Shown here piece after piece: positions 18,309-26,679 of a stretch of DNA of 64,000 nt. The stretch covers positions 124,001-188,000 of the forward strand of contig NZ_JABFAM010000009.1 in NCBI RefSeq assembly GCF_013623775.1, read 5' to 3'. Under the pieces are notes generated by a model, which searched no databases, was not told the DNA's origin, and saw only the letters and a list, made by a program, of their open reading frames with translations. Origin of the DNA: Rufibacter sp. XAAS-G3-1 (lineage in GTDB: Bacteria; Bacteroidota; Bacteroidia; Cytophagales; Hymenobacteraceae). The translations under genes and the position numbers were made by a program. Each line of letters begins with the position of its first letter. Within the stretch, counting starts at the first letter, position 1.

Positions 18309-19265
18309 TTAAGCCTGTTTCTCGGCTTCGCGTTGGGCGCGTTTCTGGGCGTGGGCCAGGGCGGCTTCGCGCACCCAGGCTCCTTCTTCGTGGGCTTTCA
18401 CGCGGGTGCTGAGGCGGTCTTTGTTGCAGGGGCCGTTGCCTTTCACCACGTTCCAGAACTCCTCCCAGTCCACGTCGCCGAAGTCATAGCCGTTTTTGGC
18501 TTCGTTCCAGGTCAGGTCTTTGTCGGGCACGGTCAGCCCGAGGAATTCGGCTTGCGGCACCATCATGTCCACGAAGCGCTGGCGCAGTTCATCATTGGTG
18601 AAACGCTTGATCTTCCAGCGCATGGACTGCTCTGTGTTAGGGGATTCTGAGTCCTTCGGCCCGAACATCATGAGGGTGGGCCACCACCAGCGGTTGAAGG
18701 CCTCCTGCGCCATTTTCTTCTGCGCGGGCGCGCCGTTGCACAAGGTCATCATGATCTCGAAGCCCTGGCGTTGGTGGAAGCTTTCCTCTTTGCACACCCG
18801 CACCATGGCCCGGGCATACGGCCCGTACGAGGTTCTGATCAAAGGCACCTGGTTCATGATGGCCGCACCGTCTACCAGCCAGCCAATCGCCCCAATATCG
18901 GCCCAGGACAAGGTGGGATAGTTGAAGATGCTGGAGTATTTGGCTTTGCCCGAGTGCAGGTCGGCGATCATCTGGTCGCGGGAGGTGCCCAGCGTTTCGG
19001 CGGCGCTGTAGAGGTACAAACCGTGGCCGGCCTCGTCCTGCACTTTGGACAGGAGAATGGCTTTGCGTTTGAGCGAGGGCGCCCGGGTTATCCAGTTGCC
19101 TTCCGGCAACATGCCCACAATCTCAGAATGGGCGTGCTGTGAGATCTGGCGCACCAGCGTTTTGCGGTACTGCTCCGGCATCCAGTCTTTGGGCTCAATA
19201 CGGATTTCGTTCGCGATCTTCTCCTCAAACAGTTCTTCCAGTGATTTATCTATGATCGTTTCCAT
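18309..19265 (-). CDS. paaA: Phenylacetyl-CoA 1,2-epoxidase catalytic subunit PaaA
   Basis: A 318-residue diiron oxygenase subunit that epoxidises the aromatic ring of phenylacetyl-CoA using O2 and electrons from PaaE. Diiron ligands are visible as E78/H81 (QDEAGHG) and E161/H164 ([10 protein letters not shown]), with E48 ([11 protein letters not shown]) in the first helix. Length and motif order match the family. It is separated from paaE by 184 bp holding a palindromic box and a long inverted repeat. Confidence 0.96.
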   Translation of the reverse strand: METIIDKSLEELFEEKIANEIRIEPKDWMPEQYRKTLVRQISQHAHSEIVGMLPEGNWITRAPSLKRKAILLSKVQDEAGHGLYLYSAAETLGTSRDQMIADLHSGKAKYSSIFNYPTLSWADIGAIGWLVDGAAIMNQVPLIRTSYGPYARAMVRVCKEESFHQRQGFEIMMTLCNGAPAQKKMAQEAFNRWWWPTLMMFGPKDSESPNTEQSMRWKIKRFTNDELRQRFVDMMVPQAEFLGLTVPDKDLTWNEAKNGYDFGDVDWEEFWNVVKGNGPCNKDRLSTRVKAHEEGAWVREAALAHAQKRAQREAEKQA

Positions 19266-19320
19266 ATCCTTTTAACAGTTGTACTGATACTTACGTTACT
19301 TGCGCGCCTTGCGGTAGTTT

Positions 19321-19360
19321 CCGTTTTAAGCCTCTTTTTCTGAAACCAGGCCGAAAACGG
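19321..19360. repeat. Palindromic box (family 1) between paaE and paaA
   Basis: CCGTTTTAAGCCTCTTTTTC against GAAACCAGGCCGAAAACGG, a partly decayed palindrome in the paaE-paaA gap. Confidence 0.7.
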
Positions 19361-19365
19361 TTTAT

Positions 19366-19446
19366 GTAGGTGCAATCCCTTGTGGTTGCCCTTTGTGCGT
19401 TTTTGTTATGGTGTATGAAAGGGCAACCACAAGGGATTGCACCTAC
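19366..19446. repeat. Perfect 29-bp inverted repeat between paaE and paaA
   Basis: Arms 19366-19394 and 19418-19446 (starting GTAGGTGCAATCCCTTG) are perfect complements separated by 23 nt. The stem would form in the transcript linking paaE and paaA. There is no T run on either side, so it is not a classical terminator, but it could pause or process the message and alter subunit ratios. Confidence 0.85.
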
Positions 19447-19449
19447 AGG

Positions 19450-20526
19450 TTATTGGTCAAAATCTACTACTACCCGTTCCGTCAAAGGCCGGGCCTGGCA
19501 GGTGAGAATGTAACCGGCGGCAACCTCCTCGGGCTCCAGCGAATAGTTTACGTCCATTTCCACTTCGCCCTCTAGCACTTTGGCGCGACAGGTGCTGCAA
19601 ACGCCGCCTTTGCAGGAGTAAGGCACATCGGCACCGGTTTCAGCGGCGGCATCCAGAATGGTGTTGCCGTAGTACGACATCTCCAGATGGTGGTAATTTC
19701 CGTCTAGGCGTATCTGCACCTGGCTTTTCTTGTCTCCCTCGCCTACGGGGCGCACCTGGCGCTCGGCGGCTTTCTGCCCGGCCTCGCCGGAAGTGAAAAG
19801 CTCGAAATGGATATGCTCTTTGGGAACACCTGCTTCTTCCAGGGCTTCCTTCGCCCCGAAAATCATTTCCTCTGGCCCGCAGATAAAGCATTCGTCTACC
19901 TCATCGGCTTTAATGAGCTTCTGGAGGAACAGTTCTGTTTTCTGTTTGTCAATGCGTCCGAACAGCAGATCGGTGTCGCCGTGTTCGCGGCTTAGGATGT
20001 GGTAGACGCTCAGACGGGCCAGAAACTTGTTTTTCAGACCTTCAATCTCCTCTTTGAACATGATGGAGTTGCGGCCCCGGTTCCCGTACAGGAGCAGCAC
20101 CTGGCTTTTGGGTTCTGCCAGCAACACGGTTTTGATGATGGACAGAATGGGCGTGATGCCGCTTCCGGCCGCTACCAGCACGTAGCTTTTCTGCCGGTCT
20201 GGGTGCAGCGGGGTGTAGAATTTGCCCATGGGTGGCATGACCTCCAGTTCTTCGCCGGGTTGCAGGGCCTCGTTGGCGAAGGAGGAGAATCGGCCTTCGG
20301 GCACTTTCTTGATGGCCACTTTCCAGACGTTCTCCAAGGGACTGGAGCAGATGGAGTAAGACCGCCTGAGTTCCTCGCCGTTATGGTGCCGCCGGAACGT
20401 GAGGTACTGCCCCTGGGTGTAGCGGAAGGTGTCTTTCAGTTCTTCGGGCACGTCTAAGGTCACCGTGACGCTGTCATGTGTCTCGCGCTGCACTTCTTTT
20501 ATTTTGACTTTATGGAATCTGCTCAT
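19450..20526 (-). CDS. paaE: Phenylacetyl-CoA epoxidase reductase subunit PaaE
   Basis: A 358-residue FAD and [2Fe-2S] oxidoreductase passing electrons from NADPH to PaaA. The FAD motif is RRSYSICSS, the nucleotide-binding motif VAAGSGITPILSI, and the plant-type ferredoxin domain carries CKGGVCSTCRAKVLEG with the last Cys in YILTCQARP. The start is ATG 20526, overlapping the paaR stop by 4 bp. Here paaE is first after the regulator rather than last as in E. coli. Confidence 0.95.
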   Translation of the reverse strand: MSRFHKVKIKEVQRETHDSVTVTLDVPEELKDTFRYTQGQYLTFRRHHNGEELRRSYSICSSPLENVWKVAIKKVPEGRFSSFANEALQPGEELEVMPPMGKFYTPLHPDRQKSYVLVAAGSGITPILSIIKTVLLAEPKSQVLLLYGNRGRNSIMFKEEIEGLKNKFLARLSVYHILSREHGDTDLLFGRIDKQKTELFLQKLIKADEVDECFICGPEEMIFGAKEALEEAGVPKEHIHFELFTSGEAGQKAAERQVRPVGEGDKKSQVQIRLDGNYHHLEMSYYGNTILDAAAETGADVPYSCKGGVCSTCRAKVLEGEVEMDVNYSLEPEEVAAGYILTCQARPLTERVVVDFDQ

Positions 20527-21113
20527 GCTTCTTTTTTCTCCAGGCCCTGGAATAAAACGGTGAGGATGGTGTTTTCCAGTTCTTCCAGGGAGATGCCGCG
20601 GCCGGGTTTCCACCACAGTTCTACCCAGCGTACCGCCGATAAAAGGGTGAAAAGCGCCACCGATTGGTTTACGTCCTGCAACTCGCCCGCTTCCACCCCT
20701 TTCTCTATCAGAGAGGCCAGCCTTTTCTCATAGTGGCTGCGCAGGCGTTTGAACTCCTCCAGCGCCTCGGGCGACAGGTATTTCCAGTCATTGTTGGCCA
20801 CCGAGACCTCGGCTCCCTTGTTCACCATCAGGTGGATAAGCAACCGTACCAAAGCCTTCAGTTTCTGGGTATACGTACTCTGGGAGGCTTCTATTTCCTC
20901 CAGTTGGCTGACGTAGCGGTTGGCGATGTCAAAGCAAATGGTTTTCAGGATCTCGTCTTTGGAACTGATGTAATGGTACATGGTAGCCGCGTCCATGCCG
21001 GCCTGATCTGCGAGATCACGCATGGACGTGCCGCCAAAGCCTTTCTGTTTGAACAGTAGGGCCGCGGCCTCAATGATACTCTCCCGCCGGAGGTCTTTCT
21101 TTTTTTTGATCAT
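20523..21113 (-). CDS. TetR-family regulator, probable phenylacetate repressor
   Basis: A 196-residue TetR-type protein with N-terminal helix-turn-helix GGTSMRDLADQAGMDAATMY and the following YHYISSKDEIL. It is the first gene of the paa cluster and overlaps paaE by 4 bp, so it is autoregulated with the operon. By analogy with PaaR of other bacteria the ligand would be phenylacetyl-CoA. The ligand domain cannot confirm this. Homologues next to acyl-CoA genes often sense CoA thioesters. Confidence 0.88.
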   Translation of the reverse strand: MIKKKKDLRRESIIEAAALLFKQKGFGGTSMRDLADQAGMDAATMYHYISSKDEILKTICFDIANRYVSQLEEIEASQSTYTQKLKALVRLLIHLMVNKGAEVSVANNDWKYLSPEALEEFKRLRSHYEKRLASLIEKGVEAGELQDVNQSVALFTLLSAVRWVELWWKPGRGISLEELENTILTVLFQGLEKKEA

Positions 21114-21513
21114 GTACCAGGGTCATCCACGAGTAAAAGCACTTGCCATAGTTTGTCCACACCTCACATCATAAAGCAAGTGTACAGAGATAAACGCTAA
21201 AAGTCAAATGTTCGTTTGGCTTTTATGGCAAACCACTCCCATCTTCCTAGACGTGGCTAAAAAAATCAGTTCTGCACCATCAGATCTGGTGACTAAAATT
21301 CAACTACCACATCAATTTTCAATCAACGCATCTCATTTGTAGGTGAACAAAAAAGAAACACTTTTTACGGCGATGAGCGACCCCTGCGTTTACCTTTCTT
21401 TTTAAGAGTATAGGCCATTTTCGCCAGCAACCCCAAAATTTAAACATGCTCTTAGTGCAATTTTTTACCTCTTGCCAAAACCTCATCTATGTTTCACCTT
21501 TGCTTTATTATGT
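21114..21513. other. Upstream region of the paa cluster
   Basis: About 400 bp that must hold the paa promoter and PaaR operator. I cannot pick a convincing TAnnTTTG box on the minus strand. Bases 21429-21450 (CCAAAATTTAAACATGCTCT) match the right end of the AGAGC-TGTTTA elements, but no left end is clear, so this may be a solo end or decayed copy. Confidence 0.4.
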
Positions 21514-21715
21514 GAAGCTGTTTAGAGTTTTGCGCCTGTTTTCATAAAAGTAGCCTGAAAACGGGGTACAAACGGACGCTTACGGCAGTGTACAAATAAA
21601 CCTCTCGTTTTTAGGCTGTTTTCATAAAAACAGCCTAAAAACGACGGTAAAAGCGGGCACTTGCCCCAGAGAAATTCCTTTAAATGCCGGTTAATGAAAA
21701 ACTCTAAACAGGTTC
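21514..21715 (+). repeat. MITE-like element (family 3), copy 1 (202 bp)
   Basis: Bounded by GAAGCTGTTTAGAGTTTT and its near-complement AAAACTCTAAACAGGTTC. Two family 1 palindromes (about 21534-21566 and 21612-21645) sit inside. Copies of 199-202 bp occur at 34568, 51360 and 58074; copies 1 and 2 share orientation. It ends one base before the ATG of the decayed protease gene. Confidence 0.85.
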
Positions 21716-21716
21716 T

Positions 21717-22447
21717 ATGAAAGAAGTACTAACCGTTATCTGGATAGCCTTCCTGCTGGGTCATCAGGCTTTTGGGCAAGCCTATCCTTGATTCACACCT
21801 TGTTCAGGCACTCCAAGGAGCCACTACTCCGGTACAAGTGGTGGTTACTTTCACGGGAGACGGAGCACCTGGCCCAACCCACCTGCCGCTTTTGAAAAAA
21901 TTAGGGTTAACCCAAGGGCATGTTTTGTAAAAGTGTCCCCATTGCCAGGGTATTGGCGACTCCCGCCCAAGTAGAGGCCCTCTCTAAAAGCCCTTATGTA
22001 AAATCGGTTTACCTGAACAAGAAACTCACCTATATCAATAGCAACGGTACCCATATTACGGGAGTGCAACGCTTGCGCACAGACCCTAATTTCATCTCCA
22101 AGAACAAGGGTGTCCCGGTTTATGGCAAAGCTGTGGGGGTGATGGTCAATGACAGCGGCGTAGACGGCACGCACGAAGACATCACACTGGGAACCCACCT
22201 GGTACAAAATGTGCTGGGTTCCATCAACCTGAATGCCCTGTCTACCCTGCTTCCGGTCACTTATCTGGAAAACGTGCCGAATACGGATACCAACTTGGGG
22301 CATGGCAGCTGCCCTTACTTACTTTCCCAGTTCCAGTCTTCCCCGAACGCATACCGCCAGAGATGGAACAACACAGCACTTGCACCCACACTAAAAGCAG
22401 CCAAGCCATGGCAACAGCAAAAGGCGTGCACCTGCCAATCTCCCTAA
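21717..22447 (+). pseudogene. Decayed secreted subtilisin-like (S8) protease with I9 propeptide
   Basis: Three reading frames join into one protein. ATG 21717 gives a signal peptide (MKEVLTVIWIAFLLGHQAFG) that hits TGA at 21789. The next frame gives LDSHLVQALQGATTPVQVVV and LKKLGLTQGHVL, stopping at 21928. The third resumes with SVPIARVLATPAQVEALSKS, which is an inhibitor I9 propeptide. The S8 Asp motif follows (GVMVNDSGVDGTHED), and the His motif is reduced to LGHGSC. The Ser domain is absent. Two frameshifts plus 3' loss make it non-functional. It follows the family 3 element directly. Confidence 0.8.
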
Positions 22448-22549
22448 AGAAGCCGGTTCAAGGTAGATTTCAAAAATGAACCAAGGGGGTAACAAGGGTG
22501 TTCAGGAGCGCAGGCAAGCCTTGAAAAAAAATATTTTTTCTTTAGAAGA

Positions 22550-22557
22550 TACTTTTG
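22550..22557 (+). promoter_or_regulatory. Bacteroidota -7 box (TACTTTTG) upstream of the cold-shock gene
   Basis: Exact match to TAnnTTTG, 47 bp before the cold-shock ATG, which leaves a leader of about 40 nt. The upstream half is less clear: a TTG lies 26 bp before it, longer than the usual spacing. Confidence 0.5.
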
Positions 22558-22604
22558 AACGTTTTTTTTACTTACTTGGTAGTACCTGTATAATTAAAAA
22601 CAAT

Positions 22605-22796
22605 ATGAACAACGGTAAAGTAAAATTCTTTAACTCCGAAAAAGGCTTCGGTTTCATTAAAGACAGCAATTCAAACCAAGAGTATTTCGTGCACGTTTCT
22701 GGTCTGGTTGACGAAATCAGAGAAAATGACGATGTTACCTTTGAACTCAAAGAAGGCAAAAAAGGGCTAAACGCAGTAAACGTTAGACTCGCTTAG
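22605..22796 (+). CDS. Cold-shock domain protein
   Basis: A 63-residue single cold-shock domain binding single-stranded RNA or DNA. RNP1 is KGFGFI and RNP2 YFVHVSG, with the family start MNNGKVKFFNSEKGFGFI. The frame runs 43 codons upstream, but ATG 22605 gives the standard 63-67 residue length. A leader after the -7 box and a strong terminator 20 bp after the stop mark it as a single-gene transcript. Confidence 0.95.
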   Translation: MNNGKVKFFNSEKGFGFIKDSNSNQEYFVHVSGLVDEIRENDDVTFELKEGKKGLNAVNVRLA

Positions 22797-22820
22797 TCTT
22801 TAGTGATAAAGACATTGAAA

Positions 22821-22850
22821 AAAGCCTTGCCCCTTGGCAAGGCTTTTTTT
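22821..22850 (+). terminator. Rho-independent terminator of the cold-shock gene
   Basis: A 10-bp stem AAGCCTTGCC / GGCAAGGCTT with a 4-nt loop (CCTT), then a run of eight T ending at 22851, and A residues before the stem. Confidence 0.93.
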
Positions 22851-22900
22851 TATGCCCACGGGCGAGCCGTTTCGCCGCTGTTTTCTGTAAAACAGGTCTT

Positions 22901-23008
22901 AGAGCATGTTTAAATTGCACCTTTGCGCTACAAACGGCCATAAAAAGAACCTGCGGAAGCGTTTTTCTGGTCATTTTCGCTTGTAAACCTCAAATCTAAA
23001 CAAGCCCT
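22901..23008 (+). repeat. AGAGC-TGTTTA element, copy B (108 bp, internally deleted)
   Basis: Left end AGAGCATGTTTAAATTG, right end ATCTAAACAAGCCCT. It shares CAAACGGCCATAAAAAGAAC with the minus strand of copy A but lacks about 55 bp of the middle. A partial family 1 box (about 22867-22900) directly precedes it. Confidence 0.75.
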
Positions 23009-23197
23009 AAAACAGCGTTTAGGTTCAAGGGCCTGAATTAGGGCACCTTCCTATACTATCCTCAAAAAAGCCTTCGTTGAGCAAGGGAGACCAGGTACTG
23101 CATTCATCTGTCAATGCCTTTTCATTTCCACTAATTAAGTTTACCTCCTTTTAGCGGGAAGGTCAATCAGATCTATCATCTTATCAACTCAAAAGTA

Positions 23198-23644
23198 GTG
23201 CAGCACACCAGAGACAAAGAAGCCATCGTTCACCTTTATAACAAAGTACTGCCCCAGTTGGCCGAACGCATTTACCAGAACCTGACGGAGGTTTTCCCGC
23301 TGTTTGATGATTTCAACTTAGAAAAGATGGTAGATACCTGGACGAAAGACCCGAACGCCTCTTCTGACAAAGAAATCAGCATTGAGAACGGGAACGTGCA
23401 ACAGGTGGGGCTAAGGCTACAACTCAATGGCTTTCAAAGAGCGGGGGCACAAACCTTTGATCTAAGCAAGGAGCTGGTGTTCCGGTTAGCGTATTCCACT
23501 TATGAAGTTGGCCCAGACAAAAATACCCCTTGGCTTGAAAAAGCTTACTTACAAGCCTGGCCAGGCCAAGAAATAGAAGAAGTAGCAGCACGCTGGTCTG
23601 AAGAAGTAGTGGAAGAGATCACTAAAAGATTGGAAAATTTGTAG
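23198..23644 (+). CDS. Conserved-looking hypothetical protein (148 aa)
   Basis: A soluble acidic protein with no signal peptide or membrane segment. Its predicted helical N-terminus reads IVHLYNKVLPQLAERIYQNL. The middle is beta-rich (VQQVGLRLQLNGFQ, ELVFRLAYSTYEV). The end is helical (EIEEVAARWSEEVVEEITKRL). I recognise no family. Codon use looks normal for the window, so it is probably real. Both sides are repeat-rich spacers. Confidence 0.65.
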   Translation: MQHTRDKEAIVHLYNKVLPQLAERIYQNLTEVFPLFDDFNLEKMVDTWTKDPNASSDKEISIENGNVQQVGLRLQLNGFQRAGAQTFDLSKELVFRLAYSTYEVGPDKNTPWLEKAYLQAWPGQEIEEVAARWSEEVVEEITKRLENL

Positions 23645-24403
23645 GTGTTAATTGAATTTTTACAACCCAGTACGGGTGATTAAAATCTGGCTTTTTGCAG
23701 AAATGTAAAAATTCCAAAACAATGATTTTAAGGCATTTGGGTGATAAGAATGGTGGAACCTTGCACAGAGGGTGGGCTCTTGCTAGCTAAAAGATCATTT
23801 TTCTTCGTGTTAAAGCCAAATATTTACCATTGCCTACGATTTTTGCGAGAAAATTTATTGATAGATTAAATCACCCATTTGCTTTGGATTTTCGTTTAGT
23901 TTCTAGTACTTTCCTGAGACACTTATGGCACGTTAAATTTCTCCTTAGAGTTCACTACTAAATGATATGAGCAATATGTACGGTAGTCACCTTAAGTCGC
24001 ATCAGTATTCGGGGCCAACAGAACAGTTATCTGTGGCCAATTTGGTGCTGGCCATGCGCCTGAGCCGTTTGGGCCATACGGCCGACTATATCACTGATTT
24101 CGTTACTGGCTCCTGGAACCCCATGCCCTCTACCTCCGTCATGCATGCCCCCTGCCCAGAACTTACTCTACCGTGCCGGCAACAGAAATAAGCTAGCTTG
24201 CAGAGCCACAAGGGGCCATTGCATGTAGCTCTGCTTTCTGATGCACATGGCTTTTTTGACTTTCCAGCTTGCTTAGATAGGAAATCGCGCACGTTCACCG
24301 GCTGTTTTAGGCTTAATTTAAGGAAAGAGAGCCGGAAACGAAAGGCTGAAGAATTACGAAGGAAATGGTAAAGCTTTCTTTTTTCTTGGCTAGCTTTACT
24401 GTT
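23645..24403. other. Gene-poor accessory stretch
   Basis: About 760 bp with low coding character. A 74-codon frame (23967-24191) is the only sizeable one. I give it little weight: it has no recognisable motif and a Cys/Pro-rich tail. A degenerate family 1 box lies at about 24298-24342. The part from 23645 to 23966 is AT-rich and shows nothing I recognise. Confidence 0.4.
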
Positions 24404-24569
24404 AGAGTTTGTTTAAATTTTGTCTCACGTGCTGCAAACGGCCATAGAGAGAGAACTTGCGGAAGCGGTTTCATCGCCTTCGTAGCGCTGCTACAAGGCC
24501 TAGAAACCGCTTCCGCAGAACCTTACTCTTGCCATTTTTATTGATGAATCCAAAATTCAAACAAGCTCT
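24404..24569 (+). repeat. AGAGC-TGTTTA element, copy C (166 bp)
   Basis: Ends AGAGTTTGTTTAAATTT and AAATTCAAACAAGCTCT are near-perfect inverted repeats. The interior shares CAAACGGCCATA with copies A and B and carries an inner hairpin (GCGGAAGCGGTTT facing AAACCGCTTCCGC). It ends 14 bp before the next gene's ATG. Confidence 0.78.
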
Positions 24570-24583
24570 TTAAGCCATTTGCC

Positions 24584-25048
24584 ATGCTTCCGCCTAATGA
24601 CAATGAAGGGTTCGCTGTGCCTGAGCAACTTCCGCTGTATCTAAAAGGAAGGGAAATTTTCAGGCTCACCAAAGAAATCGTTAGCCTGATTGACGAGGAG
24701 AACGAGATCCTTTCTTCCTTGAAGGAATACATGCTGCTTGACGCCTCTTTTCTCACGGTAAAGGTAGTAGGCGCCGAAGCCGCCGACCTCTATGACCTGC
24801 GCATGGAAAATGCCACCCTCATCAGGAAAGCGGCCCAAGACCTTCTCTCCCATTGCCACAGTTTAGAAATGTTCGGCTTTAAGGAAGTCCACTACTTCCA
24901 GCTTCTGCGCGATGCCGTGGAAGAATACCGGCTCCTGTTTGTGGATTGGGTACAAGGTTTCGACCCCTGGAACTACGTCACCGACCGCTGGGGGCTCTTC
25001 AACCCACCCGGCATACAGCCCCATGATACGGAAGAAGATGATTTCTGA
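24584..25048 (+). CDS. Hypothetical helical acidic protein (154 aa)
   Basis: A soluble, mostly helical protein (LTKEIVSLIDEENEILSSL, ATLIRKAAQDLLSHCHSLEM). The tail is aromatic-rich (FVDWVQGFDPWNYVTDRW) and ends acidic (TEEDDF). The pattern resembles small uncharacterised four-helix proteins of Bacteroidota, but I cannot name a family. The ATG at 24584 directly follows the copy C repeat, so the element may supply or disturb its promoter. Confidence 0.65.
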   Translation: MLPPNDNEGFAVPEQLPLYLKGREIFRLTKEIVSLIDEENEILSSLKEYMLLDASFLTVKVVGAEAADLYDLRMENATLIRKAAQDLLSHCHSLEMFGFKEVHYFQLLRDAVEEYRLLFVDWVQGFDPWNYVTDRWGLFNPPGIQPHDTEEDDF

Positions 25049-25389
25049 TACTTCTTCTGAATACTGCCCTCTTCTTCTCATCATTTGATTGCTGGGCTTC
25101 TTCAGCAAGCTGATTTAAGGCTGTTTTCACGAAATCAGGCTAAAAACAATCAAGGGAAAATTCATTCCTTTCATGGTTCGTGTTCTCACCGCCAAAGACC
25201 AACGCAGGCGTCTTTCCGCTTGCTGGTGAAAATACGCAGCAAGGGCGAGTTTTCTTACTTTAGCTTTCACCGGTTCATCTATTTGAAAATGAGCATGCAA
25301 CCTTTCAGAATGAATGTGGCTCTTACACCTGACAGGCTTTATTATTTCATGGATGCTTCTTCTATCTGACAAAACTTAACGTTACTTGT
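25049..25389. other. Intergenic region before the LVIVD lipoprotein gene
   Basis: About 340 bp. It contains a family 1 box (25114-25148, TTTAAGGCTGTTTTC facing AAATCAGGCTAAAAAC). It also contains an inverted segment at about 25178-25247 (CGTGTTCTCACC ... AATACGCAGCAAGGGCG) related to the hairpin at 28090-28164. No gene is supported. Confidence 0.55.
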
Positions 25390-26679
25390 ATGCAAAGAAA
25401 ATCTACCCTTCACTTTCAACTGGCATTCCTGGTATGGGTGTTGCTGTCCGGGGTTCTGCTGGGTTCCTGCACAGATGAATGTCAGTCTACCATCACCTAT
25501 ACCACCTATGAACCGGTGTACATGACCAAAACGGAGCTAAGAAGCTCAGTGAAAGTAGAACCGGCCCGGGAACTCCAGAAACCCGGCAAGATTTACTCCC
25601 ACGGGCAGTACCTTTTTGTGAACGAGCAGCAGGAAGGGATTCACATCATTGACAACAGCAATCCGGCCACGCCGCAGCGTCTCAGTTTTGTAGCCATTCC
25701 GGGAAACGTAGACATGGCGGTAAAGGGTGACATTCTGTACGCCGACAACTACATTGACCTGGTGGTGATGGACATCTCCAATCCCATGTCGGTGAAGCTC
25801 CTGAACCGGGTGGAAAGCATGTTCAACATCAATAATTCCTTCGGCAGTACCCAGGCAGAAAGCTTCATTGCCAAATACAACGAAAAAAAGGTGACCGAAC
25901 CTTATCACGGCGACTGTGACGGCCAACCCCAGGGCGGTATCTTGTTCGCCGATGGAAGCGGCGGCGTACGGCCCATGAATGCTTTCTCGTCGGCCAGTGC
26001 GGCGCCCGGCGGAAAAGGTGGCTCCATGGCCAGGTTTGCGATTACCGAAGATCATCTGTACGCCGTAAATCCTAACTCCTTGCAGTTGTTTGATATTTCA
26101 GACCAGGTGCATCCGCAGAAAGGGAATACCATTCATTTAGGCTGGGGCATTGAGACAATTTTCCCGTACCAAGACAAACTTTTCATAGGTTCTACCACGG
26201 GCATGCATATCTATGACAACAGCAACCCAACCAAGCCGGTACGTTTGTCTACCTACGCCCACGTGAACAGCTGTGACCCGGTAGTGGTGGACGGCGACTA
26301 TGCCTGGGTAACGTTGCGCTCCGGTAATGCCTGCGCCGGGTTCACCAACCAGCTGGATGTCATCAACATCAGAGACCCCCGCAACCCTCAACTCGTGAAA
26401 ACCTATCCAATGCAGCACCCGCACGGGTTGGGAATTGACCAATCTCTGCTGTTCCTCTGCGAAGGTGCGTTCGGGCTGAAAGTCTTTGATGTCAAAAATC
26501 CGCTGAAGGTGACAGATAATCTTCTCAGGCACTTCCAGAACCTGCATGCGTATGACGTGATTCCCCTGGGCAACACACTTATCATGATTGGGGACGATGG
26601 TTTGTACCAGTATGATTACCGCAATCCGTCTGCTATTACATTAGTGAGCAAAATTCCGGTGAAACCAGCCCAACCTTAA
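25390..26679 (+). CDS. LVIVD-repeat beta-propeller lipoprotein
   Basis: A 429-residue exported lipoprotein (signal with lipobox LLGSC, lipid Cys about residue 27). It contains repeated 'display X, act on Y' units of the LVIVD type: GIHIIDNSNPATPQRL, LVVMDISNPMSVKLL, LQLFDISDQVHPQKG, MHIYDNSNPTKPVRL, LDVINIRDPRNPQLV and LKVFDVKNPLKV. This indicates a beta-propeller at the cell surface. Function is unknown; the repeats suggest binding rather than catalysis. The next gene starts on the base after its stop, so the two form a unit with an outer-membrane barrel. Confidence 0.9.
   Translation: MQRKSTLHFQLAFLVWVLLSGVLLGSCTDECQSTITYTTYEPVYMTKTELRSSVKVEPARELQKPGKIYSHGQYLFVNEQQEGIHIIDNSNPATPQRLSFVAIPGNVDMAVKGDILYADNYIDLVVMDISNPMSVKLLNRVESMFNINNSFGSTQAESFIAKYNEKKVTEPYHGDCDGQPQGGILFADGSGGVRPMNAFSSASAAPGGKGGSMARFAITEDHLYAVNPNSLQLFDISDQVHPQKGNTIHLGWGIETIFPYQDKLFIGSTTGMHIYDNSNPTKPVRLSTYAHVNSCDPVVVDGDYAWVTLRSGNACAGFTNQLDVINIRDPRNPQLVKTYPMQHPHGLGIDQSLLFLCEGAFGLKVFDVKNPLKVTDNLLRHFQNLHAYDVIPLGNTLIMIGDDGLYQYDYRNPSAITLVSKIPVKPAQP

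Noticed and set aside
23967-24191. A 74-codon plus-strand frame in an accessory stretch
   Set aside because: No motif, no convincing start context and an odd Cys/Pro-rich end; kept only as a note in the surrounding region.
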